Origin: an uncultured Lachnospiraceae bacterium
GTDB taxonomy: Bacteria; Bacillota; Clostridia; Lachnospirales; Lachnospiraceae
DNA length: 6,700 nt
Direction: 5' to 3'
NCBI GenBank assembly: GCA_902782815.1
Contig: CACZOS010000017.1
Location: 1 to 6,700, forward strand
Part shown: one piece after another, positions 1 through 6,700 of the stretch
Layout: every line of letters begins with the position of its first letter
Position numbering within the stretch: position 1 is the first letter of the stretch
Position numbers and translations under genes: made by a program
Notes under the pieces: generated by a model
Told to the model about the DNA's origin: nothing
Seen by the model: the letters and a program-made list of their open reading frames with translations, nothing else
Database searches by the model: none

Positions 1-907
1 AAAGCAGGTCTTTTTTATTGTAGCCGTAATTCTTCAGCAGGATATCACTGTCCCGCCAGTCTTTTCTCACCTTGACCCAGAGCTTGAGATTGACCTTCAT
101 GTCAAGAAGATTTTCCATCTCCTTTCTTGCCCTGGTTCCGATTTCCTTGATCATGGCTCCGTTTTTCCCGATAATGATGGGTTTATGGGAATCCCTCTCA
201 CAGATGATAACTGCTTCGATATCCACCACATCCCCTTTTTTTCTGTCCCTCATCCTCTCCACCACCACGGCGATCCCATGGGGAATCTCCTGGTCCAGGA
301 GACGAAGGGCCTTTTCACGGATGAGCTCAGCCACGATCTGACGCTCCGGCTGATCGGTCACCGTATCCTCATCATAGTACATGGGGCCTTCAGGCAGATA
401 GTTGAAAATAGTCTGCAAAAGGTCGGGAGTGTTGGTCCCCTTCAGGGCACTGACCGGTATGATCTCGGCAAATTCGCCCTGATCCTTATAGGTGTCGATT
501 GCCTTCAGGATCTCTTCCCGGGAAAATGCGTCCGTTTTGTTGATCACCAGAAATACCGGAGTCCTGACGGATTTCAGCTTGTCCAGGATATACTGTTCTC
601 CTCCTCCGATGTGGGTGGTGGGTTCCACCAGCCACAGGATGAGGTCCACTTCGTTCAATGTGCGTTCAGCCGCGGTAAGCATATAGTCTCCGAGCTTGTT
701 CTTGGCACGGTTGATCCCGGGAGTATCCAGAAAGATGATCTGTCCTTCCGGACAGGTATATACCGTCTGGATACGGTTTCTTGTGGTCTGTGCCTTCTTT
801 GAGGTGATGGCGATCTTTTGACCGATCAAATGGTTCATCAGAGTGGATTTTCCTACATTCGGTCTTCCGATGATGGTGACAAAACCTGATTTAAATGATT
901 TATGCAT
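1..907 (-). CDS. era: GTPase Era (partial, C-terminal end cut by window edge)
   Basis: Era is an essential GTPase that binds the 3' end of 16S rRNA and helps mature the 30S ribosomal subunit at the inner face of the membrane. The frame opens with ATG at 907 and is open to the edge, giving 302 residues. GTPase motifs are in order: G1 GRPNVGKS (residues 14-21), the Era-type switch I KKAQTTR (37-43), G3 DTPG (61-64), G4 NKTD (123-126) and G5 SALKG (153-157). The C-terminal KH domain shows IIIGKNGAMIKEIG (244-257), with GKNG as the RNA-binding GxxG loop. Era proteins are usually about 300 residues, so only a few residues and the stop should be missing. The Shine-Dalgarno is weak (purine-rich AAAGAAGAAAGCGAAG, no GGAGG), but the start matches the family N-terminus. 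A perfect hairpin lies 31 nt upstream. The usual downstream partner (recO in many Firmicutes) would be outside the window. Identification is firm. Confidence 0.97.
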   Translation of the reverse strand, partial: MHKSFKSGFVTIIGRPNVGKSTLMNHLIGQKIAITSKKAQTTRNRIQTVYTCPEGQIIFLDTPGINRAKNKLGDYMLTAAERTLNEVDLILWLVEPTTHIGGGEQYILDKLKSVRTPVFLVINKTDAFSREEILKAIDTYKDQGEFAEIIPVSALKGTNTPDLLQTIFNYLPEGPMYYDEDTVTDQPERQIVAELIREKALRLLDQEIPHGIAVVVERMRDRKKGDVVDIEAVIICERDSHKPIIIGKNGAMIKEIGTRARKEMENLLDMKVNLKLWVKVRKDWRDSDILLKNYGYNKKDLL

Positions 908-938
908 AGATGGTCTTCGCTTTCTTCTTTGTAAGTAA

Positions 939-973
939 GATGATTCCGAAGCTTGGTCCGCTTCGGAATCATC
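939..973 (-). terminator. Perfect 14-bp inverted repeat between the M16C gene and era; likely intrinsic terminator or leader hairpin
   Basis: The arms 939-952 (GATGATTCCGAAGC) and 960-973 (GCTTCGGAATCATC) are perfect reverse complements around a 7-nt loop. The hairpin begins 13 nt after the peptidase stop codon and ends 31 nt before the era start. On the minus-strand transcript it is followed by TTACTTACAAAG, a poor U-tract, so termination is likely to be partial. It could instead protect or process the mRNA ends, or be the 5' hairpin of an era transcript. The structure is seen directly; its function is inferred. Confidence 0.6.
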
Positions 974-985
974 CGGTATCTTCCT

Positions 986-1015
986 TTTATTTGCTTAAGG
1001 GAAGAACCCGGTCAA
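986..1015 (-). promoter_or_regulatory. Weak candidate promoter for era inside the end of the M16C gene
   Basis: On the minus strand TTGACC (1015-1010, 5 of 6 to the -35 consensus) is followed after 18 nt by AATAAA (991-986, 4 of 6 to the -10 consensus). Transcription would start near 979 and place the 14-bp hairpin almost at the 5' end of the era mRNA. The -10 is poor and the -35 lies within coding sequence, so this may be chance. It is listed because a functional terminator at 939-973 would leave era needing a source of transcription. Confidence 0.25.
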
Positions 1016-3908
1016 AAAGTTCCCGTTCTTCCATGATCTTATTCTCTCCTCCTATAGTGCAGATGGCATGATCGTCCACTATGGAGCTTAAGTATGGGGC
1101 AAGGGCGCGGATGTCCTCCAGAGAGACGGTCAGGATCTGTTCCCGTTCTTTTTTCACCATCTCCAGGGTCATTCCCGACTGATAAGCGTAGAAGGACCGG
1201 TCACCCAGGGCTGCCGGGGACAGAGGAGTGTCCAGGGAACTGATAGTCCCGATGATATTTTTCCTCAGATCCCGTTCGTTGATCTCCAGGTTACGGATAT
1301 AGTCCGCTGCCTTCCGGTAAACTTCCAGGGTTTCACCCAGATTGGGATCCCTGTAGGAGGTAAGATATCCGTAGCCGGTATTGGAGAAGTTGCACATGCA
1401 GCCGTAGGCTCCTCCGGTCACCCGGACATTTACCCACAGGTAATCATAGGAAAGGATGGTCTTCAGTACACGCAGAGCCCCTGTATATTTACGGCCGTCT
1501 CTCTCGAAAAGACCGGCTGCCGCCACATACTGGACTTTGGAGGGGGTCTTGAAACCTTCATTTTTCCGGGACAGGGTCAGGACCGGCGTAGATCTCACAC
1601 AGGGTCCGGAATAAAGTTTTCCCGCAAAATGACGGATCATAGGGTCGATCTTTTCACCAAAGTCGAAGTCTCCGGTCAGGCTGAGAGTCAGATTCTCCCT
1701 GCGGAAAATGCAGGAAAGGGTATCTTTAAGTTTCCGGACCAGTTCATCAAACCCCCGTTCATCCGTATTCTCCATACCTTTAAGGAAATGGAAATAGGAA
1801 ATTCCTTCAGCCTTCTCTTTGTAGCAGGACATGGGCTCCACATAGGACAAGGCGCGATTTACCGCATAGGTATGTCCCGATTCCGGAATTCTGGTCTCCA
1901 TCCTGGTAACCAGTTCGGAGAGGATCTCTTTAAGCCTCTTTCTGTCCTCAACTCTGGTGGAGAACAGTATTTCCTCCATAAGGTCCATCCCGTCTCCGAT
2001 CTGGTCCTCCAGACATTTCATCCGTACGGAAAAATAGGGGCGGAATCCGTTTTTCTGCCAGTAGAGAGGCAGAACTCCGGTGGAGAAAGAGATGCCGCCG
2101 GTTTTAAGACCGATCTCGGCGGCCAGCTCATTATAAGTGTACCGGCCGGTATCGATGTAACGGAAAATGTCAACCAGCAGGGATGAACAGGGAATCAGTT
2201 CCTCCGGCAGGTCTGACATGTCAAAGTTGAAATCAAAATACCAGATCCCGTTGGTTTCATAGCGGTGAATGACAGAAGTCACACCGGCAATCTCCGTCTC
2301 CTCATTGAGGAAGGGGCGGACCTCCCTGGGAATATCCTCAAGCTCCAGAAGGGGGATCATCTCCAGCTCTTCCTGGGAAGAAGGGGTTTCCTGGAATTCT
2401 CTCAGTTTTCTACAGTCCTCCTCAAGAAGGAATAACTGTTTTTTACTGAGGGTGGACTTGACTTTTTCCAGCTGGTCACGTAATTTTTTCTCGGCCCGCT
2501 CATTTTTTCCTGCCTCGGGATAAAGGTTCACATAAGTCTTATGTGTATTATCAAGGAAACACCTGCGGATCAGTTCCTCGAAGTATCCTTCCCCGGCCTT
2601 CTTTTTCAATCCGGTCAGTACAGGAAGAGCTTCCGCCAGATCCAGTGCCTTGTTATCATCATAGAGCCAGGTATTAAAGAAGTTCAGGCCGTAGATAAGC
2701 CCTTTGGGAGTCCTGCCGAAATCCGACTCCCGATAGCGGAATTCAAAACTGTTGATTGTGGAAAGGATGGCTTTCCTGCTTATACCCTGGTCTGCCTGGG
2801 ACCGGAGGACATCCTCAAGAACCCGGACAAACTCTTCTTCTTTACCGGCAGCCGCGTTTTTGACGGTCACGGAAAAGACAGGCTGACGGATACCACCATC
2901 AAAAGAACTGTAGACATCCTTGCCCAGTCCTTTGTCGATCAGGGCTTTCTTTACCGGGGCACCGGGCATGGAGAAGAGGACATAGTCCAGAATCTGGAGA
3001 GCCATCATCTCTTCATTGTTTCCGTTATCTCCCGCTGCCACATTATAACTTAAAAGGATTCCTTCTTCTTCACCCTCCCTGGAAACCGAATAGGTGTCCC
3101 TGACAGTTACAGGCCGGGTAAAGGGTTCCTGAAGACAGATAGAGGAATCGATCTTCCTGTAATCAAATCTGCTTAAATACTCCCTGTCTATGAAAGCCAG
3201 TTCCTTCGCAAAGTCCACATCCCCATAAAGGTAGATATAGGAGTTGGACGGGTGATAATACCGGCTGTGGAAATCCAGAAACATCTCTCTGGTCAAAGTA
3301 GGGATAGCATCGGGATCGCCGCCGGATTCAAAGGCATAAGGGGTATCTCTGAGAAGGGAACTCATGATCTTCCGTTCCAGTACGGAATCCGGGGAGGAAA
3401 ACACTCCCTTCATCTCATTGTAGACCACACCGTTGAAACGAAGTTCCCCATCCTTCTCATCGACTTCATAATGCCAGCCTTCCTGCTTGAGAATCTCATC
3501 CCTGGAATAGATATTGGGATGGAATACGGCATCCAGATATACATGCATGAGGTTGTGAAAATCCTGGGCATTGCAGCTGGCCACGGGATAGACAGTCTTA
3601 TCCGGATAAGTCATGGCATTTAAAAAGGTATTTAAAGAGCCCTTGGCCAGTTCCACAAATGGATCTTTGGCGGGAAATTTCTCCGATCCGCACAAAACGG
3701 AGTGTTCCAGGATATGGGCCACACCGGTATCATCGCAGGGTGGGGTCCGGAAACCTATGGTAAAAACCTTGTTGTTGTCGTCGTTTTCCACAAGGAGCAC
3801 CCTGGCTCCTGTTTTCTCATGCCGAAGAACATAACCCTCACCATGGAGTTCATCCAGCCTTCTGTGCTGTTCCAGCTTATAATTCCTGTAATCATTCTCT
3901 CTGAGCAT
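987..3908 (-). CDS. M16C-family zinc metallopeptidase (PreP/insulinase superfamily)
   Basis: This 973-residue protein is a single-chain clamshell peptidase related to presequence protease (PreP/Cym1), which degrades short unfolded peptides inside a closed chamber. The inverted zinc motif HILEH is at residues 65-69 (H65 and H69 as ligands, E68 as base), and the third ligand is probably E165 in NEMKG. The second half carries R829 and Y835 in RVTGGAYG, the same Arg-x5-Tyr spacing as the substrate-binding pair of human PreP. Domain order is M16 N-terminal catalytic (about 25-200), M16 C-terminal-like (200-440), a charged helical hinge (465-510), the M16C-associated domain (about 465-710), and a last domain to 973. 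There is no signal peptide, so it should be cytosolic. The start is supported by AGGAGG at 3919-3914, five nt from ATG. It has its own promoter at 4034-4006 and ends 13 nt before a hairpin. All active-site residues are present. The family is firm; the in vivo substrate is unknown. Confidence 0.95.
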   Translation of the reverse strand: MLRENDYRNYKLEQHRRLDELHGEGYVLRHEKTGARVLLVENDDNNKVFTIGFRTPPCDDTGVAHILEHSVLCGSEKFPAKDPFVELAKGSLNTFLNAMTYPDKTVYPVASCNAQDFHNLMHVYLDAVFHPNIYSRDEILKQEGWHYEVDEKDGELRFNGVVYNEMKGVFSSPDSVLERKIMSSLLRDTPYAFESGGDPDAIPTLTREMFLDFHSRYYHPSNSYIYLYGDVDFAKELAFIDREYLSRFDYRKIDSSICLQEPFTRPVTVRDTYSVSREGEEEGILLSYNVAAGDNGNNEEMMALQILDYVLFSMPGAPVKKALIDKGLGKDVYSSFDGGIRQPVFSVTVKNAAAGKEEEFVRVLEDVLRSQADQGISRKAILSTINSFEFRYRESDFGRTPKGLIYGLNFFNTWLYDDNKALDLAEALPVLTGLKKKAGEGYFEELIRRCFLDNTHKTYVNLYPEAGKNERAEKKLRDQLEKVKSTLSKKQLFLLEEDCRKLREFQETPSSQEELEMIPLLELEDIPREVRPFLNEETEIAGVTSVIHRYETNGIWYFDFNFDMSDLPEELIPCSSLLVDIFRYIDTGRYTYNELAAEIGLKTGGISFSTGVLPLYWQKNGFRPYFSVRMKCLEDQIGDGMDLMEEILFSTRVEDRKRLKEILSELVTRMETRIPESGHTYAVNRALSYVEPMSCYKEKAEGISYFHFLKGMENTDERGFDELVRKLKDTLSCIFRRENLTLSLTGDFDFGEKIDPMIRHFAGKLYSGPCVRSTPVLTLSRKNEGFKTPSKVQYVAAAGLFERDGRKYTGALRVLKTILSYDYLWVNVRVTGGAYGCMCNFSNTGYGYLTSYRDPNLGETLEVYRKAADYIRNLEINERDLRKNIIGTISSLDTPLSPAALGDRSFYAYQSGMTLEMVKKEREQILTVSLEDIRALAPYLSSIVDDHAICTIGGENKIMEERELFDRVLPLSK

Positions 3909-3972
3909 CGCTGCCTCCTGTACTTATCTTCTCTTTGCTGTATTCTGTCTGCTCATCTTTATTCAATCGGAA

Positions 3973-3992
3973 TCTCATCTTCATGGATGAGA
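3973..3992 (-). promoter_or_regulatory. Small stem-loop in the 5' leader of the M16C mRNA
   Basis: The arms 3973-3979 (TCTCATC) and 3986-3992 (GATGAGA) pair perfectly over 7 bp with a 6-nt loop. They fall a few nt after the predicted transcription start (about 3999), near the 5' end of a leader of about 90 nt. The stem may stabilise the mRNA end. It is AT-rich and short, and I recognise no riboswitch or T-box in the leader. Confidence 0.3.
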
Positions 3993-4005
3993 ATTAAATC
4001 GATAT

Positions 4006-4034
4006 ATGATATCACATTTTTATGGAAAAGTCCA
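4006..4034 (-). promoter_or_regulatory. Predicted sigma-A promoter of the M16C peptidase gene (extended -10)
   Basis: On the minus strand TGGACT (4034-4029, 4 of 6 to TTGACA) is followed by a 17-nt spacer and TATCAT (4011-4006, 5 of 6 to TATAAT). A TG dinucleotide one nt before the -10 makes the extended TGnTATAAT form, which compensates for the moderate -35. The start would be near 3999, giving a leader of about 90 nt. The -10 overlaps the 8-bp palindrome TGATATCA (4007-4014). Its position after the ilvC terminator-like hairpin and before a gene with a strong ribosome binding site fits well. Confidence 0.6.
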
Positions 4035-4035
4035 T

Positions 4036-4069
4036 GGAGGAAAAGGGGAAGAAAGGACAAAAGAAAGAG
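4036..4069. other. Polypurine/polypyrimidine tract of 34 nt
   Basis: The plus strand of this intergenic segment is purine at 33 of 34 positions (the exception is C at 4058), so the minus-strand transcript is almost pure U and C. Its first part forms the tail of the ilvC terminator-like hairpin, and its end abuts the -35 of the peptidase promoter. It may only be an extended termination tail, but such tracts are uncommon by chance in DNA of this composition. Confidence 0.6.
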
Positions 4070-4119
4070 CTGCCCCCGGCGATCCTCATCCGATATGGGA
4101 CGGGTCGGCCGGGAACAGC
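4055..4119 (-). terminator. Terminator-like hairpin downstream of ilvC with a pyrimidine tail
   Basis: On the ilvC transcript, GCTGTTCCCGG (4119-4109) pairs with CCGGGGGCAGC (4079-4069) over 11 bp, including two G-U pairs. It is followed at once by TCTTTCTTTTGTCC (4068-4055), a good U-rich tail. The loop is 29 nt, longer than usual, and may hold a small inner stem (CCGA with TCGG). A short competing hairpin, CCGGG/CCCGG with a 5-nt loop, uses 4109-4123. It begins 29 nt after the ilvC stop, where a terminator is expected. The arms and tail are seen; activity is inferred. Confidence 0.5.
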
Positions 4120-4148
4120 CCGGAATTCTGAATATTGGGAAATCAGGT

Positions 4149-5180
<1,032 letters not shown>

Positions 5181-5188
5181 CTAAAAAC

Positions 5189-5204
5189 ATGATAAAGATA
5201 TCAT
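5189..5204. repeat. Inverted repeat over the ilvC -10 and start site; possible operator
   Basis: ATGATA (5189-5194) and TATCAT (5199-5204) are perfect inverted repeats around AAGA. They cover most of the predicted -10 box and the expected transcription start of ilvC, where a bound repressor would block initiation. I recognise no known regulator's site in it. AT-rich half-sites of 6 bp can arise by chance near a -10, so the call is tentative. Confidence 0.3.
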
Positions 5205-5228
5205 ACTCTTCTTTATGTTGAAAATCAA
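5200..5228 (-). promoter_or_regulatory. Predicted sigma-A promoter of ilvC
   Basis: On the minus strand TTGATT (5228-5223, 4 of 6 to TTGACA) and TATGAT (5205-5200, 5 of 6 to TATAAT) are separated by exactly 17 nt. Transcription would start near 5193, about 25 nt before the ilvC ATG, leaving just room for the strong AGGAGG. The gap between ilvN and ilvC (5169-5279) has no convincing terminator, so this would add to readthrough from ilvN. The leader is far too short for a T-box or a peptide attenuator. Confidence 0.65.
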
Positions 5229-5279
5229 GTAAAGATTAGCCTCTTTCCCTGAATTTGGAAATCTCCTTTTCTTCTTTCC

Positions 5280-5783
5280 CTAGCTTAAGGACAGTACATC
5301 CAGTCCTCTGGAAAGTCCCGTGATTCCGGTCCTGACCAGTTCGACCACCTCGTAGTCCGACAGAAGGTTAAGGAAAGCATCCAGCTTATTCTGGCTTCCG
5401 GTAAGCTCCATCATCAGCGTTTCCGTGGACACATCCACGATCTTCGCCCGGAAGACATCGGCGATGGCGATAAGGTCCTGTTTTTCCCTCTTTCCTGCCA
5501 TAACCTTCACCAGAAGAAGTTCACGGCACACAGAAGTCTTATCCTCGAGAACAACGATCTTACGGACCTCTTCCAGCTTCTCGATCTGACAACGGATCTG
5601 CTCCAGTATACGATCGTCACCGGATACCAGGACGGTGATCCTGGTGAATCGTTCATCCTGGGTACTGCCGGCACTGATGGTCTCAATATTGTAATTCCTG
5701 CGGCTGAACAAGCCGGCGATCCGGCTTAACACCCCGGGATTGTTATCCACCAGCAATGATAAAGTAATCTGTTTCATCTCCAT
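5280..5783 (-). CDS. ilvN: Acetolactate synthase small (regulatory) subunit
   Basis: This subunit binds the catalytic acetolactate synthase subunit, activates it and gives feedback inhibition by branched-chain amino acids. Its 167 residues are normal for the family. The N-terminal ACT domain (about 4-78) has the signature NNPGVLSRIAGLFSRRNYNIETI. G17 and N32 align with G14 and N29 of E. coli IlvH, positions tied to valine inhibition, so feedback sensitivity is expected. The second small-subunit domain is about 85-160. One local variation is RRNYN where RRGYN is usual. The ATG at 5783 is preceded by AGGGAG about 10 nt away, in the 22-nt gap after the LCP gene. A second ATG at 5777 (codon 3) matches the start of many homologues and cannot be excluded. 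The catalytic ilvB gene is not adjacent on either side, and ilvC follows. The symbol ilvH is equally used. Identification is firm. Confidence 0.96.
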   Translation of the reverse strand: MEMKQITLSLLVDNNPGVLSRIAGLFSRRNYNIETISAGSTQDERFTRITVLVSGDDRILEQIRCQIEKLEEVRKIVVLEDKTSVCRELLLVKVMAGKREKQDLIAIADVFRAKIVDVSTETLMMELTGSQNKLDAFLNLLSDYEVVELVRTGITGLSRGLDVLSLS

Positions 5784-5805
5784 CTTTCTTTTCTCTCCCT
5801 CATTT

Positions 5806-6700
5806 TTAATATGTAGAAATACCTTCCGTTTTCTCCGGATAGTACCCTTCTATGAAACGGTCATTTCCGACACCGTAGCTGTCGTCAATGCCGGGATCCT
5901 CCCCTTTTCCGAAGATGAAGTACTGAAGGGCCTGCCTGTTCAGATCGTAATCCACCTGAATCACCCAGGCGCCGTTTCCGCTGAGTCTGTCTTCAGTGAA
6001 AGATCCTCCATAGGGGATTCGAAGCTGTTCGATCTCCGTAGTTCCCATGGAGATCACGGACATCAGAAGGCTTCGGATCTGAGATTCAGACAAGTCTGTG
6101 GTCACATATTTCAATGCCTTCATGCAAATGTTGGTGATGGTCATGATATCCGCCCGTTTAAGCTCATTAAAAATGGAAATCAGGACTTTCCGCTGTCTGT
6201 CTGTACGTCCGTATTCACCGGATATGTCCTGACGGATACGACAATAGGCCAGTGCCTGGTAGGGGGTCATAAGATTCTGACCGGGAACCACATCTTTCTC
6301 TCCGTGCTTGGAATTGGAGTAGGCAGTCTGAAGGAAATACACCTCCGCCTCAGTCAGCTCCATGGGAACCCCGCCGATCAGGTCTACACACTGGCGGAAA
6401 GCCTCCATATCAACCTCCGCATAGCCGTCAAGCTTGACTCCGAAGTTCTCGGCAATGGTCTTGTAAACAAGCTGCACTCCCCCGTAAGAATAAGCGGCGT
6501 TAAACTTGTGATAGCCGTAGCCGGGGATATCGATATACATATCTCTCATAAGAGAGGTAAGCTTCAGCTTGCCGTTCTTAAGATCAATGGTGGCGATCAT
6601 GGTGGTATCCGAGCGTCCGACATCTGTTTCATCTGCCCGTTTGTCGGCACCGATCAGAAGAATATTCACCACATCCTGGTCATAGACCAGATCGGTTTCC
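5806..6700 (-). CDS. LytR-CpsA-Psr (LCP) family cell-envelope glycopolymer transferase (partial, N-terminus outside window)
   Basis: LCP enzymes act outside the membrane and move polyprenyl-linked glycopolymers such as teichoic acids or capsule onto peptidoglycan. About 297 residues are visible. The LCP core is present in order: NILLIGADKR (near 6640-6670), GRSDTTM (near 6600-6620), the catalytic-region SLMRDMYIDIPG followed by KFNAAYSYGG (near 6475-6560), LIGGVP (near 6370), and GRTDRQRKV (near 6185-6211). These carry the Arg and Asp residues that bind the pyrophosphate lipid and magnesium. A GTG at 6672 could be taken for a start, but the frame stays open to the edge and reads into further LCP-like sequence (YDQDVVNILLIG). 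The real start, with the usual N-terminal membrane anchor, must therefore lie beyond 6700. The stop is 22 nt before ilvN, suggesting cotranscription. The family is firm; the exact polymer is unknown. Confidence 0.93.
   Translation of the reverse strand, partial: ETDLVYDQDVVNILLIGADKRADETDVGRSDTTMIATIDLKNGKLKLTSLMRDMYIDIPGYGYHKFNAAYSYGGVQLVYKTIAENFGVKLDGYAEVDMEAFRQCVDLIGGVPMELTEAEVYFLQTAYSNSKHGEKDVVPGQNLMTPYQALAYCRIRQDISGEYGRTDRQRKVLISIFNELKRADIMTITNICMKALKYVTTDLSESQIRSLLMSVISMGTTEIEQLRIPYGGSFTEDRLSGNGAWVIQVDYDLNRQALQYFIFGKGEDPGIDDSYGVGNDRFIEGYYPEKTEGISTY

Noticed and set aside
185..802. Plus-strand open frame of 205 codons within the era region
   Set aside because: It lies wholly antisense to era, whose GTPase and KH motifs are intact; the translated product resembles no family.
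1019..1150. Direct repeat GTTCCCGTTCTT at 1019-1030 and 1139-1150
   Set aside because: Both copies lie in the M16C coding sequence over similar charged residues (Glu-Arg-Glu); a 12-mer coincidence from codon use is the simplest explanation.
5229..5279. Weak stems in the ilvN-ilvC gap (AAAGA/TCTTT and GGAAA/TTTCC)
   Set aside because: They are 5-bp, AT-rich or long-looped, and not followed by a U-tract, so not credible terminators.
6670..6672. GTG at 6672 as the start of the LCP gene
   Set aside because: The frame continues open to the edge with LCP-like residues, and the protein would lack its membrane anchor and the residues that precede the core strand.

Overview
The window reads as a chromosomal housekeeping stretch of a low-to-mid GC Firmicute, most likely a Clostridia member of the Lachnospiraceae type. 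This rests on the protein sequences (class I ketol-acid reductoisomerase, LytR-CpsA-Psr protein, PreP-type M16C peptidase, Era), on strong AGGAGG ribosome binding sites and on sigma-A-like promoters. The taxon is an inference from style and family; there is no rRNA or other marker to prove it.

All five genes lie on the minus strand, so transcription runs from high to low coordinates. In that order they are: a LytR-CpsA-Psr (LCP) cell-envelope enzyme cut by the right edge (6700-5806); ilvN, the regulatory subunit of acetolactate synthase (5783-5280); ilvC, ketol-acid reductoisomerase (5168-4149); a 973-residue M16C metallopeptidase of the PreP/insulinase superfamily (3908-987); and era, the ribosome-assembly GTPase (907 to the left edge, almost complete).

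The DNA divides into three likely transcription blocks. LCP and ilvN are 22 nt apart and probably cotranscribed. ilvC has a good promoter of its own in the 111-nt gap after ilvN, with no convincing terminator before it, so it may be read both from that promoter and by readthrough. It appears to end at a terminator-like hairpin followed by a pyrimidine tract. The M16C gene starts from an extended -10 promoter just beyond that tract, with a leader of about 90 nt. A perfect 14-bp inverted repeat separates it from era. era either depends on readthrough or uses a weak candidate promoter in the end of the peptidase gene.

ilvN and ilvC serve consecutive steps of valine, leucine and isoleucine synthesis. 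IlvN sets the feedback sensitivity of acetolactate synthase, whose catalytic subunit (ilvB) is not in the window, and IlvC uses the product. The LCP, M16C and era genes are not functionally tied to them by anything visible. No gene-free stretch exceeds 300 nt; the longest is 3909-4148 (240 nt), which holds the ilvC terminator and the peptidase promoter and leader. I found no mobile element, CRISPR array, tRNA, rRNA, riboswitch or T-box. I do not see a novel biological system here; the findings are modest regulatory and cofactor-specificity observations.
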